Source: Prunus persica
Lineage: Eukaryota > Streptophyta > Magnoliopsida > Rosales > Rosaceae
NCBI RefSeq assembly: GCF_000346465.2
Contig: NC_034014.1
Location: 26,421,600-26,485,599 of the forward strand
Direction of reading: 5' to 3'
DNA: 64,000 nt
Shown here: one piece after another, positions 46,865 through 58,425 of the stretch
How positions within the stretch are numbered: position 1 is the first letter of the stretch
Layout: the number at the start of each line of letters is the position of its first letter
Translations under genes and position numbers: made by a program
Notes under the pieces: model-generated
Database searches by the model: none
What the model saw: the letters and a program-made list of their open reading frames with translations, nothing else
Told to the model about the DNA's origin: nothing

Positions 46865-47727
46865 AACACGGGTATTGAAAAAAAGAAAAGCATTGGCTAG
46901 AGAGAGAGACTACATGGGTATTGACAAATAGAAAAAGGGCATGGGCTATAGCCATACAGCCCAATAGCTGAATTCCTCCTCAAGAAATTTCATGGGGCGT
47001 TAAGAGCCTAAAAGCCAAAGCAAAGGGAAGCGTCTAATAAACAGTGGCATGAAGTGAGGGCCAATGGGTTGGATAAAGCCCATTCGTGGCCCTCTGGCCA
47101 GCCCACAAACTCCAAGATGTGTGTCATCGATGTGTTTCTTTCTTGTAAGTTTTTTTCATTTTCACCTTCTTTCTTTGCTCTTTTTATCATCATTTTCCTT
47201 TTTGGTTTTGGTTTCTTGGTGTTGATGGCTGAGCTTTTGGTTATGCATGTAAACATAATCAAAGAGGAGAAATGGACAAAAAAACCCAAAGGAATATTTT
47301 TATCAATTCATGTACTTGCATAATTGGGCTGAAGAGTCCAGTCAATCCTATGTTTCCAATGGTCATGTGAGGGTAAGTTAGTAAGAGAGTGGCAGGGTTA
47401 CTTCAATTTCGATCAGTCCTTCCATCTATCAATCAATCAATCAGTCAGTGGCTTGCTTACAGAAATTAGGCACATCCCTTGTTTCATTTTAATTTACCAA
47501 GCAGAGTAATCTACCATATAGCCAACCCACTTTGTAGCCTTGCAAAACATTTAGAGTCGGTGAGTATACAGATTTGGCTTGGTCTGATTTGAATAATATG
47601 TTTGTTTCATTTAATTTTAGTTTTAGATGGGATTGTTAATACCGGACTCACCAAAAATACATTCTTACGAGGAGACTACTAAATCCATATAAAAAGAAAG
47701 AATTAACTAGTCTTGTGTTCACCAATA

Positions 47728-48110
47728 TATAATATATATATATATTATATTGTAATACTAATAACATATATTACTATTATTATTATTATTACATGCACAT
47801 ATACTATAATGTATATATATACACGTATATTATTATTATAATATATCCATATACACATATACATATTAATATTATAATAATAACATACATGTATATATGT
47901 AATATATATTATATTATATATTATAATACATATATATACACGTATATATACATATATGTGTATATACATTATACCCATGTATGTATTATAATATACATAT
48001 ACACATGTATATATACATATACATTATATATGTATATATATAATAATACACATATATACATGTATATTATTATTATTATTATTGCTCATATATATTATCT
48101 ATTATAATAT
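47728..48110. repeat. AT-rich alternating purine-pyrimidine tract
   Basis: Nearly 400 bp of TA, TATACA, TATG and TATTAT blocks with almost no G outside GTATA/CATG steps. The tract contains many overlapping self-complementary segments and could form cruciforms. Open frames through it on both strands are composition artefacts. Confidence 0.85.
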
Positions 48111-48112
48111 AT

Positions 48113-48437
48113 CAGTCCTGATCTCTTGGACCACAGGAGTCCAAGAGATTGTAGTCACCTACCGTTGGATATTAATCCAATGGTTTAAAAAAAAATTTTA
48201 AAACGATTTCAAGATTGAGTATTATTATTATAATATACCTATATATATATTATACAGTCATGATCTCTTGAACTACAGGGGTCCAAGAAATTTGTGGTCA
48301 CTCACCGTTGAATGTAAATTCAACGGTTCACTCACTCTTGCACTCATTTTAAAAAACTTTTTTCAACCATTAGATTAATATCCAACGGTGGGTGACCACA
48401 ATCTTTTGGACTCCTGTGGTCCAAGAAATCGGGACTG
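48113..48437. mobile_element. MITE cluster with CAGTCCYGATYTCTTGG ends
   Basis: Three related ends are present. 48113 (plus) reads CAGTCCTGATCTCTTGGAC; 48255 (plus) reads CAGTCATGATCTCTTGAAC; 48437 (minus) reads CAGTCCCGATTTCTTGGAC. Each continues with ACAGG-GTCCAA and TGTGGTCAC...ACCGTTG. The 48113 end is closer to the 48437 end than the 48255 end is. Either a 183-bp element lies next to a half copy, or one copy is nested in another. All ends sit in TA-rich flanks, so a short TA target is possible. Confidence 0.7.
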
Positions 48438-51400
48438 ATATATTATATTATAATACATACATATATATATGAAAAAAAAAAAAAAAAAATAGTCCTAGTC
48501 CAAGCATACACTAAACACATGATAAGTATTATCCAACTTAGACAAAGCCAAGAATGTTCCTAAGCATAGTCCATGCCAAAATAGTTCTGTGTAACAAACG
48601 AGCCCATATAGACTATACACTCATCATGCTATTAGATTCTTTTTTTGAATACTGTTAAAAAGACTTTTTCAAACATAAGACTATCGATTTGTCAATTAAA
48701 ACACTTTTTCATTAGACTAGACTCCTTTGATATTATTGAGTTATTTGTAAGATAATTATCAGTGTGTAAATACAAACAACTAGGCTTCAGACTTCTCTGC
48801 TTTGCCCATTTGGCTGCGAGGTCTTACCAAAACAAATCGACCATTTTTTCTGCAATGTTTTCACACGCAAACAGGTCAAGAACTCTCCTAATTCAACATT
48901 TTGTACGAAAGAGTCTGAAATTCTGTCTCCCAAGGCCTTGACCAACCCATACTCTCATTTATTTCAACTTTATTATTGGTACTGTTTACTAAAAAAGAAA
49001 AAGAAAAAGGACATCTCAAAAACAAAAACAAAGCTATTACATTGGCAAGCATAACTCAAAACATACAACTTATGAGTTCATCAAGATTACTGAATGCTAG
49101 GGTCACAAGGTTGTCTGTTGTTGTTTGTACATGTGTGGACAATTTACTTTAGCAAAAGTTATTTATTAAAACCTTAGAAATGGAAAATAATTTTCTCAAA
49201 ATCATTGGTGCCATTTCTTAAAGAGAGCAATAAATTTGTGCAACAAGAGTGGTACCTCCCCTCCTATCATTAATCTACTTTTATCCATAGCAAATCAGGC
49301 ATGCCCCCAATTGGTGTAAAAGACAGTTCCCATACAATATTTCACCACAAAGAAAGCTCCTTGGTTTGCGGTTCCCTTCAGCTCTGCAAAACCCTACTAT
49401 TTTCATATCTAACTCAGAGTTCAATAAATGGTGGAGAACGATTTACAGCGATAACATTATTTTACTATTTACATTCCATCACGCTTTGTTATGTGAAATT
49501 CTTATTACGCATGACCGGACACATGATTAGAAACAGCAAAACAATGATATTCCCGTGATATACAAGTTTTTCTCTAATAGGTCACTACAAAGACCGCAAG
49601 TCCAGTACTGCTTCTGCCTACATAAAAAATCAGTTGGGTTTCAATTCAACTTTATATTGAGTTTCAGAAGTAAAACTTTATGTTTGCATTTAATCAAGTA
49701 AAGCCAAGTTTAGAGGATGCATTTAACCCAAAACCTCATCTGCACAATCTGAATTCTGAATTATTTTTTTTTCTTGGGAGGTAGTGTGCTTTCATACTGA
49801 AACATGAGGAACTGACAAAATGAAGAAGATGGTAAAAAATGTGTCCACTTATTCAAAGCTTTACTTTAATGGCTTTTGTTTCTTCTTTTTGTTTGTCTGT
49901 GCTGCTGTGTCTGCTCACTCTCTGAACCTGCATGAGCTGTAGCCCTTATAAAAATATGTTTGGCTGTCTTGGTGACTTGACTTGGGAGCCAAAGTGAGAA
50001 AAATGATCATATCTTTGGAAGAATCTTTGGTTGGATAGAGCTGTGGCTTAATTTCCTCTGATTAAGGCGATGTTCTTTCCAGGTGTGGCAGGGTTTTTGT
50101 TTTGGCTTAAAAGCACATTTGAACTTCTAGTGCACATTTCTCACACTAGTTTTCGTTATTATTGGTGTGCATGTGAGATGTGACCTAAATAAAAAATTTG
50201 TACTGACTGAAATAATATGTGAATTTACAGAAAACACCAACTTATTTTATATTCTGAACACATTTGTTTTTGAGAAATTTACTATTATACCCAATATAGA
50301 AGTCTAAATTATAAAATAAAAACCCCTAAGAAACACACCTAAAACTCATTTACAACATAACAAAAATGCTTTTAACTTCTTTTAAATTACAAAACTGCCA
50401 TTAATTTATTAAAACAAATTCAACCTCAAAACCATCAAAGTAATTTAATAATCAAAATTAAATTCAATAGAGTCAGCTATCATTTTTTTGAGTTTTTTTT
50501 TTTTTAGAAATTAAATAGTGTATGATTTATTTATATTATTAATGCTAAGAATGAGAACATAACTAAATATCTCTTTATTTTTAAAAATTTTCTTTTAATT
50601 TGAGATGTTTGGAGGCATAATTAAGATGGTAATTGAGTATAATTAGGACGATTCATATCTTTTTGGGGAGCGATGATTAAAGGGTTTTGTTAATCAAGTG
50701 GGATGGCGCACAGGTCAAAAGTGATTTTGTTCAGCTCCGGAAAAGTAAAAAGAAAGAATTACTTTGATATTTTTTTCTTTTTTGAATTAAACATTTAACT
50801 TTCCCGAATTTTCACAATAACGTAATGTGAACTAACTTTAGAATATAGTTTATCCAAAATGTTGTTCTTCCTTTTATCGTCACTAAGTGATTCTAACACT
50901 CATCTTTTAACTTCCTCTACTTTTTCCATGAAGGCAAAATTTGTTACTATTTTTCTTTGCTAAATCTTAACCATGTACTTTAAATACAACAATTGTTTGC
51001 CTTTGTTTGGGTCTAAATATGAGTTCAAGTGATTATTTATCTTTGTGACTATTGTAATCGAGTATTTCTACTTTTATCAATCATATTTCTATCGTTTGAC
51101 AAATTTTTTTATTTTTTATTTTTACAACAATTGCTTGATTTGGGTTTTTTTGAAAAGCACGTACGCGTTCCATTTGGTGCTTTTGTACGAGTTCATGAAT
51201 CATGGTATTTTTGTAAAAACATATTACTATTACAATATGATCCACATTTGAATTTGGGTGTAAAATTTGTCAATTAGGCTGCTTTGGTGGATAAAATGAT
51301 GAAAATGGGTCCTACGGTTTCATTGACAGAAAACCATGCCTAATAATAATGGGTAATTTTCATTAAGATCCCCAAATATTCTCATTAACCTCCTTTTCCC

Positions 51401-51442
51401 TAAATGATTAATTAATTAAATTTGGCTTCAATTTTCAAGTCC

Positions 51443-51474
<32 letters not shown>

Positions 51475-52867
51475 CAAAAATCGATGCAAATATTCCGGGT
51501 TTCTTTAAAAGTGGGGCCGAAAGGTCTTTCCCTATCCACTCCATGCTTTCACATTTTCATGCAAACTTGTTGTAAAAGGCTACCAACAAAAACTTTGGCT
51601 CAAAATTTTGCAGCATTATTCAAATTTCACAGGAAAGGGAAATTTAGTGGAAAATCATATTTACAGCTTTGAGTAATTTTGGAATTTTTTATTTCTTTTT
51701 TCTTGATAACTTTGAGATATTGAAGCGCTAACCATAAGATTAATGTAATTGATTAGCTTTTAGTAAAGATGACAAAGTTGACTGCAACGACGACGCACTC
51801 ATGTGCATTTCTAACACACATAACTAATAATTACCTTTCCATTATGCTGCAGCCCTTCGGTGGATTACAAATTTATTAATCAAGAAAAATAATCAAGGTA
51901 CCGTATTTACGTACGTCTCCTCGAACAATTATCGTTAATAGAAAAATAAAGTAAAGGACGTCTCTAAAATTAATTAATTAATTATAAGATCGAATTATAT
52001 TTTATGGGTTGTCACGTGTTTTTGCTAATATTTATTTATTATAAACATTCTGATTCATGTATTATTGAATAATTTATGACGTACCATTCTCTAAAAAGTA
52101 AATAATTTAATAAACAGATTGTCTGAATACTGCATTTAATTATTTTTAAAATGAGATAAATTTGATAAGCATGAATTATAAAAAAAGAAGAAGAATGGGT
52201 CGTACAAGATCAAAGGACCAAACAAGTGCTTTGCAGCTTTGAGGCGTGGGAAGGAGATTGGGCCCACAAGAAGAGACCGAGAAAACTAAAAAAGAAAAAG
52301 AGGAGCTTAGAAAACAGGCCCACTGCCCCCACTGGGCCCCACTTCCCTACGCAAACAATCCCGTGCCTACTGTTCATCCCCACCCCCTCAAATCCTCAAT
52401 TATTATCACCTTCTCTGCACTCCACCCCACCGCTCGGCTGGGCTTGGCTCGGCTAGGTTCCCTCGAAAACTTAACCCCCGCGCTTAAAGGGTGCGTGTTC
52501 CTCATGCTCTCCATTCAAATTTTGCCACATTTTTATTACAAGTAGACCTTCCTCTTTTCCTGTTCTTGAGAAGCCGCTTTTGAAAGTTCAAAACTAAAAC
52601 CGCGGCTCTCTCTCTCTCTTTTCACTCTGCGTCTTTTTCAACCTCTCTTTTGTTTGTTTGTTTGTCTCTTTCCCTCGTTCACTGCAATCATACTCCCAGT
52701 ATCTGAGCTTTCAGAATCGAAACCAGACCTTCCTCTGACCCCCACCAAACCCAAAACCCCAAACCTTCTCACTATACATATCTACACAACCCAGACTCTC
52801 AAATTAACCAAGCAACCTGCATTTTCTCACACAGATTCCATCTGGGTCTCGCTCAAAAACCCCAAAA

Positions 52868-54717
52868 ATGGACCAGAAAACCCCTCTCCAAACCCACCCA
52901 GAAGCCTCACCAAAACCCAACAAGAAAAGCTTCGTCACCACTTTCATGGAAGCCACCACTCTCCGCACCCCATCTTTCAAAGAGGACACGTACTTCGTCT
53001 CACAGCTAAAATCCTCAGAGAAGAAAGCGCTTCAAGAGCTCAAGGACAAGCTCATGGGCTCTGAAGCCTCCGACGGGTCCATGTGGGGGGTTCCCCTGTT
53101 GGGCAACGACGAAAAGGCCGATGTGATTCTATTGAAGTTTCTCAGAGCCAGAGACTTCAGGGTCCCTGACGCTTTCGCCATGCTGCTCAAGTGCCTGGCT
53201 TGGAGAAAAGAGTTTGGAGCAGACGGCGTCGTTGAGGAGGACCTGGGGTTCAAGGAGCTTGAAGGAGTTGTGGCTTATATGCACGGCTTTGACAAACAGG
53301 GCCACCCTGTTTGCTACAACGCCTATGGAGTTTTCAAGGACAGAGATATGTACGAGAGAATTTTTGGGGATGACGAGAAGCTAAAGAAGTTTCTGAGGTG
53401 GAGAGTTCAGGTTCTTGAGAGGGGCATCAACGCCTTGCATTTTAAGCCTGGTGGGATTAACTCCATCATCCAAGTCACTGATCTCAAAGACATGCCCAAA
53501 AGAGAGCTCAGGGTTGCCTCTAACCAGATCCTCTCTCTGTTTCAAGACAACTACCCTGAAATGGTTGCTCGCAAGGTACCTAAAATTTTCAATTGATTTC
53601 TTGTGGGTTTTGAATTTGAATTAGTGGACTGTATTTTTGAGTTGATTCTCTAGTAGGGTTTTTTATGAACAAAATGATTGATTTGTGGGTAGGATGTATT
53701 TTTTGAGGTAATTCTGATATGGTTTTTAATTTGGGGTTGTTTTCAGATTTTCATCAATGTGCCGTGGTACTTCAGCGCGTTGTATTCTCTATTCAGTCCG
53801 TTTCTGACCCAACGAACTAAGAGCAAGTTTGTGATATCTAAGGAAGGAAATGTTGCAGAAACACTATACAAGTGAGTTCCCTACCATCAAACATTGTTTC
53901 ACTCTGTTTTGTTCTTATATGATTTTTGTGAAAACTGATGTTCTTATTGAGATTCTTTAATTGGGTTTTTGGTCCCCACTCTCTGCTGATTCTTTATTTG
54001 GGTTTATAGTTTCCCTGCTGCCTTTTGATTCCTTCACTGTTTTTCCATTATTTTATGTTTTTGTGTTTTTGTTCATTTCTTGAATACTCAACCAGTTCCT
54101 TCTCTTCTGTACTCTGTAAAACCCCTGTTGCTATGTCACCTTGCTATTTTAAGTTGATTGCTGGACACTTACTCGAAATTGGTATGTTGTCATTCTGAAA
54201 CAGGTTTATAAGGCCTGAGGACGTTCCAGTTCAGTATGGTGGCCTGAGTCGTCTCAGTGATCTGCAAAATGGTCCCCCAAAACCAGCTTCCGAGTTCACT
54301 GTCAAAGGAGGAGAGAAAGTGAACATACAGATCGAGGGGATTGAGGTTCATTAACCGTCCAGAGTTATTATGTCTTAATGTTAATTTCTTTAATTAGTGA
54401 TCTAAAAGAGTTTAGTGGTGGTTAATTTCTCTCGTTCTTGTTGGAATTTTGATCAGGCTGATGCTACAATAACATGGGATATAGTAGTTGGAGGGTGGGA
54501 CTTGGAGTACAGTGCAGAGTTTGTGCCCAATGCAGAAGGCAGCTACATAATCCAAGTGGACAAGCCAAGAAAGGTGATGCCCTCTGAAGAAGCAATCCAC
54601 AACTCCTTTACTCCTCGTGAAGCAGGCAAGATGGTTTTCTCGGTTGACAACAGCGCCTCCCGCAGGAGAAAGGTAGCTGCCTATCGTTACATTGTCCGCA
54701 AATCGGCCTCTATCTAA
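52868..54717 (+). CDS. PATL6: Patellin (PATL6-like), Sec14 CRAL-TRIO plus GOLD protein, 411 aa
   Basis: Exons 52868-53575, 53747-53871, 54204-54345 and 54457-54717, all GT-AG and in phase. A short N-terminal tail leads to the CRAL-TRIO N region (VILLKFLRARDFRV), the lipid-binding domain (GHPVCYNAYGVFKDRDMYER, FKPGGINSIIQVTDLKDMPK, LSLFQDNYPEMVARK, IFINVPWYFSALYSLFSPFL, KFIRPEDVPVQYGGL) and a C-terminal GOLD domain (ITWDIVVGGWDLEYSAEF through YRYIVRKSASI). Patellins bind phosphoinositides and act in membrane traffic, cell-plate formation and auxin-carrier positioning. The acidic N-terminal extension of PATL1-3 is missing, as in PATL6. The length is close to the Arabidopsis protein. The start ATG follows a C-rich leader without a competing in-frame ATG. 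Confidence 0.95.
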
Positions 54718-55430
54718 GCTAACTTCGACTATGAAGGGGATTTGATTAGCTAAACTTGTAAGGTTCTCCTTTTCGCATTTTGCTTGCTTTGTTCTTTTTG
54801 AGGGGTTTATTTAATCAATGGTTGTGAACCTTTTTTTTTAGTCTGCTAAGAAGTATTAGTACTGCAATGTATAAAAATGGTGGTAGTATGATATATATTA
54901 TTGCTTAATATAGAGGAAAAAACATATCTATTGAACCTTGGTGTCATACCATCTCAAATACTGCTCGTCTACTTGAGATTAGATCTTGATGGTGATTTGG
55001 TGATGGAAGAAGAGAGAGCTTTTTGAATGATAGTGACTGCAGCAATATGTTTATGTCTGGGGCTTGGAGCTTGAAAGGGATTTTGGTTATTACTGGTCAC
55101 AATCTGTTTTTGATTTTTCTGTCACTGGTTTGACAAGGATGGTGGGTGTTCTGTTTTTCACTAACAAAAGGAAGCAGAAGTGGGGTTTGAAATATAATGA
55201 TCACCACAATCTGGGCCCAGGGGTTGTAGAAAAAATCCCACGCATAGGAGAAAAACTTAGTTGCAACGGTTATACCAACCAATAACGCTATGACATTTGT
55301 GACAACATACATACATACAAAGGTTAGCAGAAAAGTTGTAATTTTTGTAGACAAAATGTTCAACCAAATATTTATTACCTTAGTTAAAGTCCACTACTAA
55401 AAAAAATATGCAACTTGAAATAATTTTGAG
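54718..55430. other. Patellin 3' flank, duplicated again at 57885-58425
   Basis: Blocks such as GCTAACTTCGACTATGAA, ACTTGTAAGGTTCTCCTTTT, TTGCTTAATATAGAGG and TGATGGTGATTTGGTGATGG recur in order at 57885-58425. This part is the patellin 3' UTR and downstream sequence, and the left part of the repeated composite unit. Confidence 0.8.
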
Positions 55431-55456
55431 GCATCATCCTATTCCTATACATGGAT

Positions 55457-55821
55457 CTAAAAGCTTGGGGCTTGAATCCATAAATATGGCGCTTACATTG
55501 AGGCGTTTACCCCAGCAGGACATGATTTTCCCGTCTTCCATATTATAATTAAAAGAACTGGCGTCCATGTTTCCTCTGGCAAGTGCAAGACACTCACAAA
55601 AATCAACCGCGAAGCAAATCTTCGATCATAAGCAATGGAGATTTCAGTCTTGATCGGCTGGTAAAGTATGGTTTGATGGCTGCTGATCTCCATGCTTTAC
55701 AAACTGCGGCAAAAGCAATCAAACCCGCCGGAGACACTATTCATTGGGCGATCGAGTCGACAATATCTTGATGAAGACCCGACCAGTCATGAACTTTTCT
55801 GTTTGGGCTGGTTTGACCCAT
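55457..55821 (-). pseudogene. F-box/DUF295 pseudogene with internal deletion
   Basis: Compared with the intact copy at 59911-61083, it keeps the N-terminal F-box part (KVHDWSGLHQDIVDSIA, then LIAFAAVCKAWRSAAIK) and the last 40-50 codons, but about 800 bp between them are missing. The junction is near 55615-55625. A CGA-to-TGA change creates a stop at codon 27 (TGA at 55743-55741), inside the F-box. It cannot give a functional protein. Confidence 0.85.
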
Positions 55822-55939
55822 CGAGTTAATATCAGTTACTTACTGTTGCCCTACCCTAACAGCTATGTTTATTTCTGTGTACACAGAGGCGGACATTCTG
55901 CGATTACCTGTACGATTGGAGAGGATTCCTTACTTAATT

Positions 55940-55940
<1 letters not shown>

Positions 55941-55988
<48 letters not shown>
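55941..55988. repeat. (CT)n microsatellite
   Basis: An uninterrupted TC run of nearly 50 bp replaces the first palindrome array found at the corresponding place in the second unit (61238-61440). One palindrome copy survives next to it at 56028. Confidence 0.9.
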
Positions 55989-55991
<3 letters not shown>

Positions 55992-56059
55992 GTCAAGAAA
56001 AAAAATTCTAAAAAAGAAGAAGAAATGGTATAGCCGCTCGGCTATACTATATATCTGGA

Positions 56060-57540
56060 AATCTACAGTCTGTGAAATGATCACCAATTTCAAAGCTAAA
56101 AGTTCATAAATTCACTTACTGGAAGTACGTATAGATCATGCTGTAACTCAGTTAAATCAATAGCCTTCCAATATCTTGCAGGCTCGAATTTAGATCCAAA
56201 CAAAACATTTTCGCGTAACTAGAAGAGAACTTTCAACTTTGAAATCTCAGAAAGTGCACATAGGGGTAGAAGATGGCTTTGAATCGGCTAGAAAGCGAAG
56301 ATTGAACATTGCAGGCATTCAAAGAAGAGATGCTGCTACTCACAGTAGCATTGAAAATCCATGAAACTTGGGGAACTTGAGCAACAGTCCCCTTGATTAC
56401 AACACCAGAATCTGCTCTGGGAGGCAGCTCTCCAAGCATGGCTGAATAAACTTGTCAATATAATTCACAATCTGTCCTTGCAATATTTTTGCACATTTAA
56501 GTTATCAGCTCCATTTTCCATAAATTAACCAGTCACAGGAAGCTCCTGGGGCAACTTCTATAGCAAGCTGAGATTTTCATAATGCACATAGAAACATATT
56601 TGATGTAATTATGTTTAACATATGCAGGGACGGCAATCAAATCATGTTACTTGAGAAAACACATGACAGAATTCATACCACACCAGTGAAAATTGACAAG
56701 GCGTATATGCAACCAATCCAAGCTGGGTCACCTCGTTGCATTGACTGCATGCCATAACAAGACAATTACAAACTCTCATGCTGAAACACAATGCTTCACA
56801 AAGTAGCTTCATTCAATTGCTTAAATCAGATTACGAATACCAACTTGAAATCTCAGAAATCAGGAAATGTGGATAAATATCTTCAAAATCAAGAACAAGT
56901 TGGAAATGGAGAATTATGTGGCAACAATTGATACACCTGGCCAAATGACAGAATCCCATATACAAGAATGTAGAATCCAGGTTTATAACTCTTTGAGGTG
57001 CTTTTGGCAAGTCATTCAACACCCCATTGGAAGCAGTTGTTGAGCTTTCATGGTAATCATTCATTTTTGCTATCTTCTTTTCCTTCTACAAGTTCTTCCA
57101 TTGTCCCTGCATTTTCCATTAGTTTCTGGAACAGCTTACTGCTTTTAGACAGCTCCTTAAAGGTTCCCACCTGTTTAATCGTACCAGCATAGACTAGAAT
57201 AACTTGATCCACTTGAGGAAGAAAATGTAGCTGATTTGTGACCAGCACCCTAGTTTTCCCTTGCAACTCTTTCTTGATACAGCGGTTGAAAACCTGGATC
57301 CTAGAGGTGGTAACATATTAGGCTTCAGAGAGATCACACTTGGGGATTGAAGAGGCCGAGCTAATAAGAATCGGAAACTAAAACGATAGAACATCCAATC
57401 CAAGCTGGGTCACCCTGTTGCATTCAGAGCAAGAAAGAGAGGAAATTCTCTAGAGGAAGAAACAAAGGATTCTGACTATTTCAAGATTTTAGACTGTTAT
57501 ATGCTTGTTTCTAGTTAGGCATAAAACCTATCATAAAAAT
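56060..57540 (-). pseudogene. ABCC (MRP-type) transporter exon fragments, copy 1
   Basis: Minus-strand fragments in genomic reading order: NBD1 C-terminal half ([20 protein letters not shown] then [18 protein letters not shown] and [20 protein letters not shown]) with the linker piece NGVLNDLPK at about 57295-56960; a TMD1 exon start ([15 protein letters not shown]) near 56745-56690; then the NBD1 start ([32 protein letters not shown]) at 56440-56330. A normal ABCC1/ABCC2-like protein has TMD1, NBD1 start, NBD1 end, linker, so the order here is permuted. Walker A and the QICQQLH exon found in copy 2 are deleted. It cannot encode a transporter. Confidence 0.85.
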
Positions 57541-57544
57541 AAAA

Positions 57545-57665
57545 TAAAAGGTATAGCCGAGCTGCTATACTATTTTTGTCCCCTTTTTTAGTATAGCCGC
57601 GCGGCTATACTATTTAAATATTTAAATTTAAATATTTAAATAGTATAGCCGCACGGCTATACGTT
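57545..57665. repeat. Palindrome array, three units
   Basis: Imperfect palindromes of 20 bp at 57550, 57590 and 57642, consensus GTATAGCCGNNCGGCTATAC, are separated by AT-rich linkers such as ATTTAAATATTTAAAT that are themselves palindromic. A solitary unit lies at 56028 on the other side of the ABCC fragments. Confidence 0.88.
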
Positions 57666-57884
57666 TTAAATATTATAGTCCTAAGTCACTTACCCTCTTC
57701 CGCCTCATTCCCTTCTCTCTTCGCTCTCTCCCCAACGACATGTTCACCTCACCACACCAACGACAATTACGACAATTCCTCCCTTTGCCAACTCCACCAA
57801 TTCCAGCTCCAAATTGCTCACTTGGGTATTTACGTCCACTTCAAGCTTTATTTTTTTATTCTTCAATTTGTTACCCATGATTGT

Positions 57885-58425
57885 ATCTAAGCTAAGCTAA
57901 CTTCGACCATGAAAGGGGATTAATTAGCTGAACTTGTAAGGTTCTCCTTTTTGCATTTTGCTTGCTGTGTTCTTTTTGAGGGGTTTATTTAATCAGTGAT
58001 TGTGAACTTGTTTTAGTACTGCAATATATAAAAATGGTGGTAGTATGATATATATTATTGCTTAATATAGAGGAAATGCATATCTATTGACCTTGGTTTT
58101 ATTCCATCTCAAATACTGTTTGTCTGCTGAAGATTATATATTGATGGTGATTTGGTGATGGAAGAACAGAGAGCCTTTTGAATAATAGTATAGTGACTGC
58201 CGCATTATGTATGTCTGGGACTTGGAACTTGAAGGGGATTGATTATTAATGGTCAAAATCTGTTTTTGATTTTTCTGTCACTTGTTTTGAAAGGACGGAG
58301 GAGGGTGTTCTGTTTTTTTACTAACAAAAGGAAGCAGATTCTCATCCTTTCAGACAAAATGTTCAACCAAATATTGATTACCTTAAACTCCACTACTCAA
58401 GAAATAGGCAACATGAAATAATTTG
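57885..58425. repeat. Second copy of the patellin 3' flank
   Basis: It begins TGTATCTAAGCTAAGC, close to the patellin stop codon context, and runs through the same blocks as 54713-55430 with scattered changes and deletions. It holds no patellin coding sequence. It marks the start of the second composite unit. Confidence 0.82.

Larger units (their letters stand above)
44801..52867. other. Gene-free AT-rich desert of about 8 kb
   Basis: I find no gene. Contents: a possible decayed hAT-like element near 45043-45975; (GA)n at about 46828-46861; an extreme AT-rich tract at 47728-48110; MITE ends at 48113-48437; a C-run followed by a T-run at about 51441-51474. From 52200 the sequence becomes C-rich and is the promoter and leader of the patellin gene. 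Confidence 0.5.

Noticed and set aside
46599..46964. 121-aa hydrophobic Ser/Phe/Leu frame
   Set aside because: It depends on a (GA)n microsatellite and A-rich flanks; composition only.
47745..48107. Overlapping Ile/Tyr-rich reading frames on both strands
   Set aside because: They are products of the TA/CA alternating tract and have no protein-like composition.
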